From Apostichopus japonicus (lineage: Eukaryota > Echinodermata > Holothuroidea > Aspidochirotida > Stichopodidae), in NCBI RefSeq assembly GCF_037975245.1, contig NC_092580.1:14543001-14607000 (forward strand): a stretch of 64,000 nucleotides of DNA, written 5' to 3'. Position numbers and translations under genes: made by a program. The notes under the pieces were generated by a model, which saw only the letters and a list, made by a program, of their open reading frames with translations, had not been told where the DNA came from and ran no database searches. Shown one piece after another: positions 60,253 through 64,000 of the stretch. Each line of letters begins with the position of its first letter. Position 1 is the stretch's first letter.

Positions 60253-63200
60253 GTACGCTTACGCAAGCTATGACTTTTGAACATATACACAACTCGTTAG
60301 TACACTTTTGTACAGGCACCATTTGCGCGATTCCTAGATTAAAGCAGTAGATAGTATTAGTATCCATTACATAATTTATAAACGTGTACACAAACATATG
60401 CATATCATGACGGCCTACATCGTCTTCTCTACTTTTGAAAGGTTCCCTATAATCGCTATGTTGTGTTGTGGTTCTTCCTTTCCACAGGAATTAGCTGTAT
60501 TGCAAAAAAAGGAAGAAATTAAAGTTTTGTTCATAAACAAGAAATCAAATACTTAAAGAGAGTGAAATTGCTGAAGTATCTTAATGTTATGGTCACAAAG
60601 AACTCTGTTATGGAGGTTCTGATCATTGTGTTTTGTTGTCCATTCTAGTGCAACAAGAGGAGGTAACAAACATAATGCAACCAAGTTACTTTCTCATAAT
60701 TACTATACCCCATGATTTATCCCACAAAGAATGCAGTGGCCAAAACATGTGTTCATGCCGCAAAGGAAGAATGTGGAACACTTTTTAAAAGGTTTCAAAA
60801 GTACTAATACTATCCTGTTGGTTCTCACTCTCTTAAGTTATTCCATACACTGAGGGGTCTTAATTAAGACAACAGTCACATAGGAGAAAACTTTCCGAGT
60901 GACAGTGAAATGTCTGATGAAGTTGGAGTATGAGCAAACGTTATTTGAATTTATAGCTTACTTTGGGGCCAAAAGGCATATTGTTACCCTTTTAGTCAAT
61001 GTTGTAAGATGTTACCTGCAGTAGCACCTACAGTACTTTCAAGAAAAAATGATTCAGACAATAAGAAATGTCAGTACAAAATAGTGACAATTCCTTTCAT
61101 TGTTTTCAAACCTTTGTATGTTGGCAGGAGGGGGGTGGGAGGGCGGATGCAGCGTCAGATGGGGTGTCATAAACATTTAACGGCTTTATCCATTACATAT
61201 TGATACATCCCTGCCAGATATTCCTTCTTTTGTGAAATTTCCATCATAATGATATAGAAGGTATAGATTACGTTTTTGGTTTGATAGAGCCACTTAGATT
61301 TGTTTATATCTTTGATCTGAAATCTTATATTATATTGGATCCTTGAATGATACTTTAATGCATTATTAGTATTCATTCCCTAAAGTCTATTTTTCTCTGC
61401 TTTCCACAGGACAATGTTGCTGCTATCCAACACATTGGGGCAAAGTTTTCTTCACATTACGATGCTGTGGAGCAGCAACTCAAGTCCAGTACCATAGGTA
61501 CAGTATTGATGTGCTCATGGTGATGTTCTTTAATATGAGCGATACATGTTAAACATGAATCATGATGATTTCTTGAGGTTGCACATATCTTCCAATTTTT
61601 AATCTACTTTTGCAATCTCTACAAATACCTCAAGTCATATGAACAATAATGATGACAATTTCCCGACGGAACTGAAAGAGCAATTTGATGGGTTTTGTCG
61701 ATATGGAAATTTTCAGGGAAAAAAATCCATATTGACAAGACCCACCATAGGTCAGCCTGAGAGGCTGTGCATTTAAACTATGGTGTCTTGATTGTGGCTG
61801 CTACTGTTAATACAGCCTCTGTCAAAGAGTCACCCTGGTTGTACTTCCATGACATCCATTCTGTTGATGTTGACATGTTATATAGGTCCTCTGTAATCAG
61901 GAGAAATTCTTCAGTGCTGTCTGTCTGTCAGTCTATTTGTTTACTGTTGAACTCTCCTACCTGTCTCCTCTCCGCTAAATTGCACTTTTCAATATTTATT
62001 CAAGTTATTTGCAAAACAAAATTGTGGCTTGACCTAGTCAACAAAAATTGTAACCTGAAAAGTGGAACGGAAATAACTTTTAATTTTCAATGGAAGACAT
62101 GTGGTGTTTTTTGGTGGCTGGAAGCTTACAGAGGTTGGGAGGAAGAACTTATCATGAGTCAAAGTTATACACACTCTGTTGGAAGTTGTTTTCTACCTTT
62201 CAGTAAATGTCATTTTACAAACCACAAGATGTCATAGTAACAACCTACAATGACTAAAACACATACGTTTCTTTTCAACAGGTCTTGTAACCCTTGACCA
62301 GATGAAAGCAAAGCGTGAAGACTTGATAAAAGAAAGAGAGCAAAAACTAGCTCGACTTGCGAAGGAACAGTGAGTCAAAATAACTTCAGCCCAACTGATA
62401 TATATATATATATATACTACAGTACCTTACTTTGTAAATTCTACATGTTTTTAGTTTCCTTAATGCAGACATTCCTACAGTATACTACTTCCTCTTTCTA
62501 TTGCTAATGATAAGTTTCTTATGTGCAATTTTCATTTAATTGTGGCTGCCAGGGTTATGGTTCTGGGAAATCTGTGACCGTTGATTTCATTCCATGTACC
62601 ATAACTTCAGTTATTTTGTGTCATCCTATGACCTGGAGAGGGGTCGTAGGCACCCCAGCATGTACAAGGAACCCAGCTGTTCTAGTCCCCCCCCCCCCCG
62701 AGTTTCTGAAACCCAATACCCATACCCAAACACTGTTGCTTTCTTTGTGAATACACCCCACGATGTATTATTGGGTGTGAAAACATTGATGACCATGTGT
62801 AAGAGAATGCAGCCCCAGAAGAATGAGTATCCATTGCAATGGTATGTATGCTGATGCTTTCACATACATACTCTGGGTCTGACAAAATTAAAATCTGGAT
62901 GAGAGCTTTACAAAAAGCTGGGAGTCAGCACTATCAATCTTTTGTATGATAAACTAGTTGACTCATCAAAGCAGTCACATCACATGACATCACCACAACA
63001 TTCGACCAAGGTGTCGTCACCAATGTTTTCAGTTGAATGTGGATATAGTCATTGGTACGTGAGTTGGTATCTTTGCAAAAATCTTGGGAGGTTAAATCTA
63101 AGGTTAATTAATTTCCATGTTGGGGGTAAAGATGATTGGTATGATGTAAATGTTACAGCCTACTGACCACCCACCATATATCTGAATGAAAGTGACATTT

Positions 63201-63948
63201 TGAACGTGATGTTGAGCAGTCTTTTCCTTTGCTGGTTGTGTCACGGCAATGTTACAGCTCAAAACGGGAACTGTAACAGATTAATTGGTTGCATTATGAC
63301 AACAGCTAAAAACTATAAATTTAAGCTTTAAAAGATCACCAAGACTTTCTAACCAACAAATAGAAACAAGTTGTACCACATATACAGTAGAAAAGCCTAA
63401 CTGTATGTTAAACTCTAAGCTAAAGTTGAAAGATTATGGGAGAGGAGAGTAATGTTTGCACAGAACAAAGCAATATTTCCCTGATGATAAAACAAGTGAA
63501 TCTTCTATTCATGTTGGGAGTGCGATAGGTTCATTCATCAACTTCTAAATATTTTAAGATTTTAAATTCCAGCCTCTAGATAGTTTTATTTTACAGTTTA
63601 GGAAAATAAGCCCAATGTCATGAAAAGAAATTGTTTCTGAAACAGAGTTTGTTATTTTCTAGCAAACGCTGGGCTTAAACTTTTGATAAATGTCTTCAAA
63701 ATTACAGCATGAATGTATGCCATGCACCACAGATTTTCTTTCCACAGAGGACAATTAAATTGATCTTTGTTTCCCATTCTGCAGTAAAGAAAGTCGGAAG
63801 AGCAAGAAGAAGAAAAGAAAGCAAAAGTCTTCCGTCTTGTCCTTCGAGTTTCAGGACGACGAAGAAGATGAAGAAGAGGAACATGATGATGACAAGGAGG
63901 TTAAAATTGATGAGGAGACTCCTGAAGACAGTAATGAAAAAGAGAAAG
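60142..63948 (+). CDS. FAM50A: FAM50A (XAP5 family), exons 1-4, 3' part beyond the window
   Basis: Joined exons 60142-60252, 61410-61497, 62282-62369 and 63785-63948 give about 150 residues starting [13 protein letters not shown]. Signature segments match the XAP5 family: [10 protein letters not shown] at the N-terminus, [18 protein letters not shown] in the middle, [13 protein letters not shown], a lysine/glutamate helix, then [14 protein letters not shown] with an acidic tail. All introns have GT/AG ends and compatible phases (0, 1, 2). The family's conserved C-terminal XAP5 domain must lie to the right. FAM50A is a nuclear protein of about 340 residues in human, associated with the spliceosome, and its loss affects mRNA processing. 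The segment between the KEQ of exon 3 and the SSVLSF of exon 4 is about nine residues shorter than in human, so a small exon in intron 3 may have been missed. Identity is confident; exact exon 3/4 joining is less so. Confidence 0.92.
60253..61409 (+). other. FAM50A: FAM50A intron 1
   Basis: GTACGC...TTTCCACAG. It contains an acceptor-like TTCCTTTCCACAG at 60475-60487 followed by 36 open bases in phase (60488-60523), a possible cassette micro-exon that the family alignment does not require. Nothing else is recognised. Confidence 0.8.
61410..61497 (+). CDS. FAM50A: FAM50A exon 2
   Basis: Acceptor TTTCCACAG|G, donor ATAG|GTACAG. It encodes [18 protein letters not shown] and on to LKSSTI(G), the most conserved N-terminal block of the family (HYDAVE..LKSST). 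Confidence 0.95.
61498..62281 (+). other. FAM50A: FAM50A intron 2
   Basis: It contains an imperfect inverted repeat at 61686-61747 (GATGGGTTTTGTCGATATGG with CCATATTGACAAGACCCACC), a minus-strand GGAGACAGGTAGGAGAG motif at about 61954-61970, and a 156-codon frame at 61767-62237 that is not conserved FAM50 sequence and is taken as chance. Confidence 0.8.
62282..62369 (+). CDS. FAM50A: FAM50A exon 3
   Basis: Acceptor TTTCAACAG, donor AACA|GTGAGT. It encodes (G)[15 protein letters not shown] then [13 protein letters not shown], matching the GLVTL.DMKAK block and the following basic helix of the family. Confidence 0.93.
62370..63784 (+). other. FAM50A: FAM50A intron 3
   Basis: Contains a TA microsatellite at 62397-62416 and a C-run near 62686-62699. 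A short additional exon might lie here (see the FAM50A entry), but none was convincing. Confidence 0.7.
63785..63948 (+). CDS. FAM50A: FAM50A exon 4
   Basis: Acceptor CCATTCTGCAG, donor AAAG|GTAAAT. It encodes a lysine-rich stretch, then [18 protein letters not shown] and an acidic region, as in the family. The rest of the gene lies off the right edge. Confidence 0.88.
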
Positions 63949-64000
63949 GTAAATCAAGGGAGGAGAGAGAGAGGCAGGCAGGCTTAAAATTGTCAAAATA

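Noticed and set aside
61767-62237. 156-codon frame inside FAM50A intron 2
   Set aside because: Exons 2 and 3 join in phase across it and the sequence does not resemble FAM50 or any family I know.

Overview
This is a window of nuclear DNA from an animal with a large, AT-rich genome. The evidence is spliced genes with consensus GT/AG introns, long non-coding stretches, tRNA-derived SINEs, and many short non-autonomous DNA transposons with clear terminal inverted repeats (TIRs) and target-site duplications (TSDs). An N-terminal fragment of a FAM50/XAP5 protein looks like an invertebrate metazoan sequence. The transposon load suggests a marine invertebrate, perhaps an echinoderm or relative, but the phylum is inference only. 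There is no prokaryotic, organellar or viral gene content that I can support. Only two protein-coding loci are convincing. (1) On the minus strand, 8968-10852 is one 1,885-bp internal exon of a large gene. It has a textbook acceptor and donor and encodes about 628 residues of lysine-, proline- and serine-rich disordered sequence full of PxxP SH3-ligand motifs. Its other exons were not found, and the gene is not identified. (2) On the plus strand, 60142-63948 holds the first four coding exons of FAM50A (XAP5), a conserved nuclear protein. The gene runs off the right edge before its conserved C-terminal domain. The two genes point away from each other, with about 49 kb between the recognised exons. 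The rest is non-coding and mobile-element rich. From 1 to 8.9 kb there are a 32-bp minisatellite, a 324-bp tandem duplication, a TTAA-bounded element and the first copy of a hAT-like MITE. From 11 to 24 kb there are a 172-bp satellite, several minisatellites, a SINE, a TTAA-bounded element with perfect 19-bp TIRs and a hAT-like element inside a TA microsatellite. From 24 to 36 kb there are a 985-bp element with 5-bp flanking repeats, paired dispersed repeats, the second MITE copy with a perfect TSD, and a long fold-back built from a repeat family that carries a consensus 5' splice site. From 36 to 46 kb the DNA is mostly unremarkable. From 46.7 to 58.1 kb lies a transposon graveyard: at least six hAT-like elements, some nested, several sharing one subterminal module although their termini differ. 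From 58 to 60 kb there are another MITE relative, a second SINE, a (CCCTT)n array, and then the FAM50A promoter region. I found no gene cluster that looks like a new biological system. The more unusual signals are in mobile DNA: a shared subterminal module across elements with different ends, a dispersed repeat carrying a splice donor, and several strong fold-back structures.
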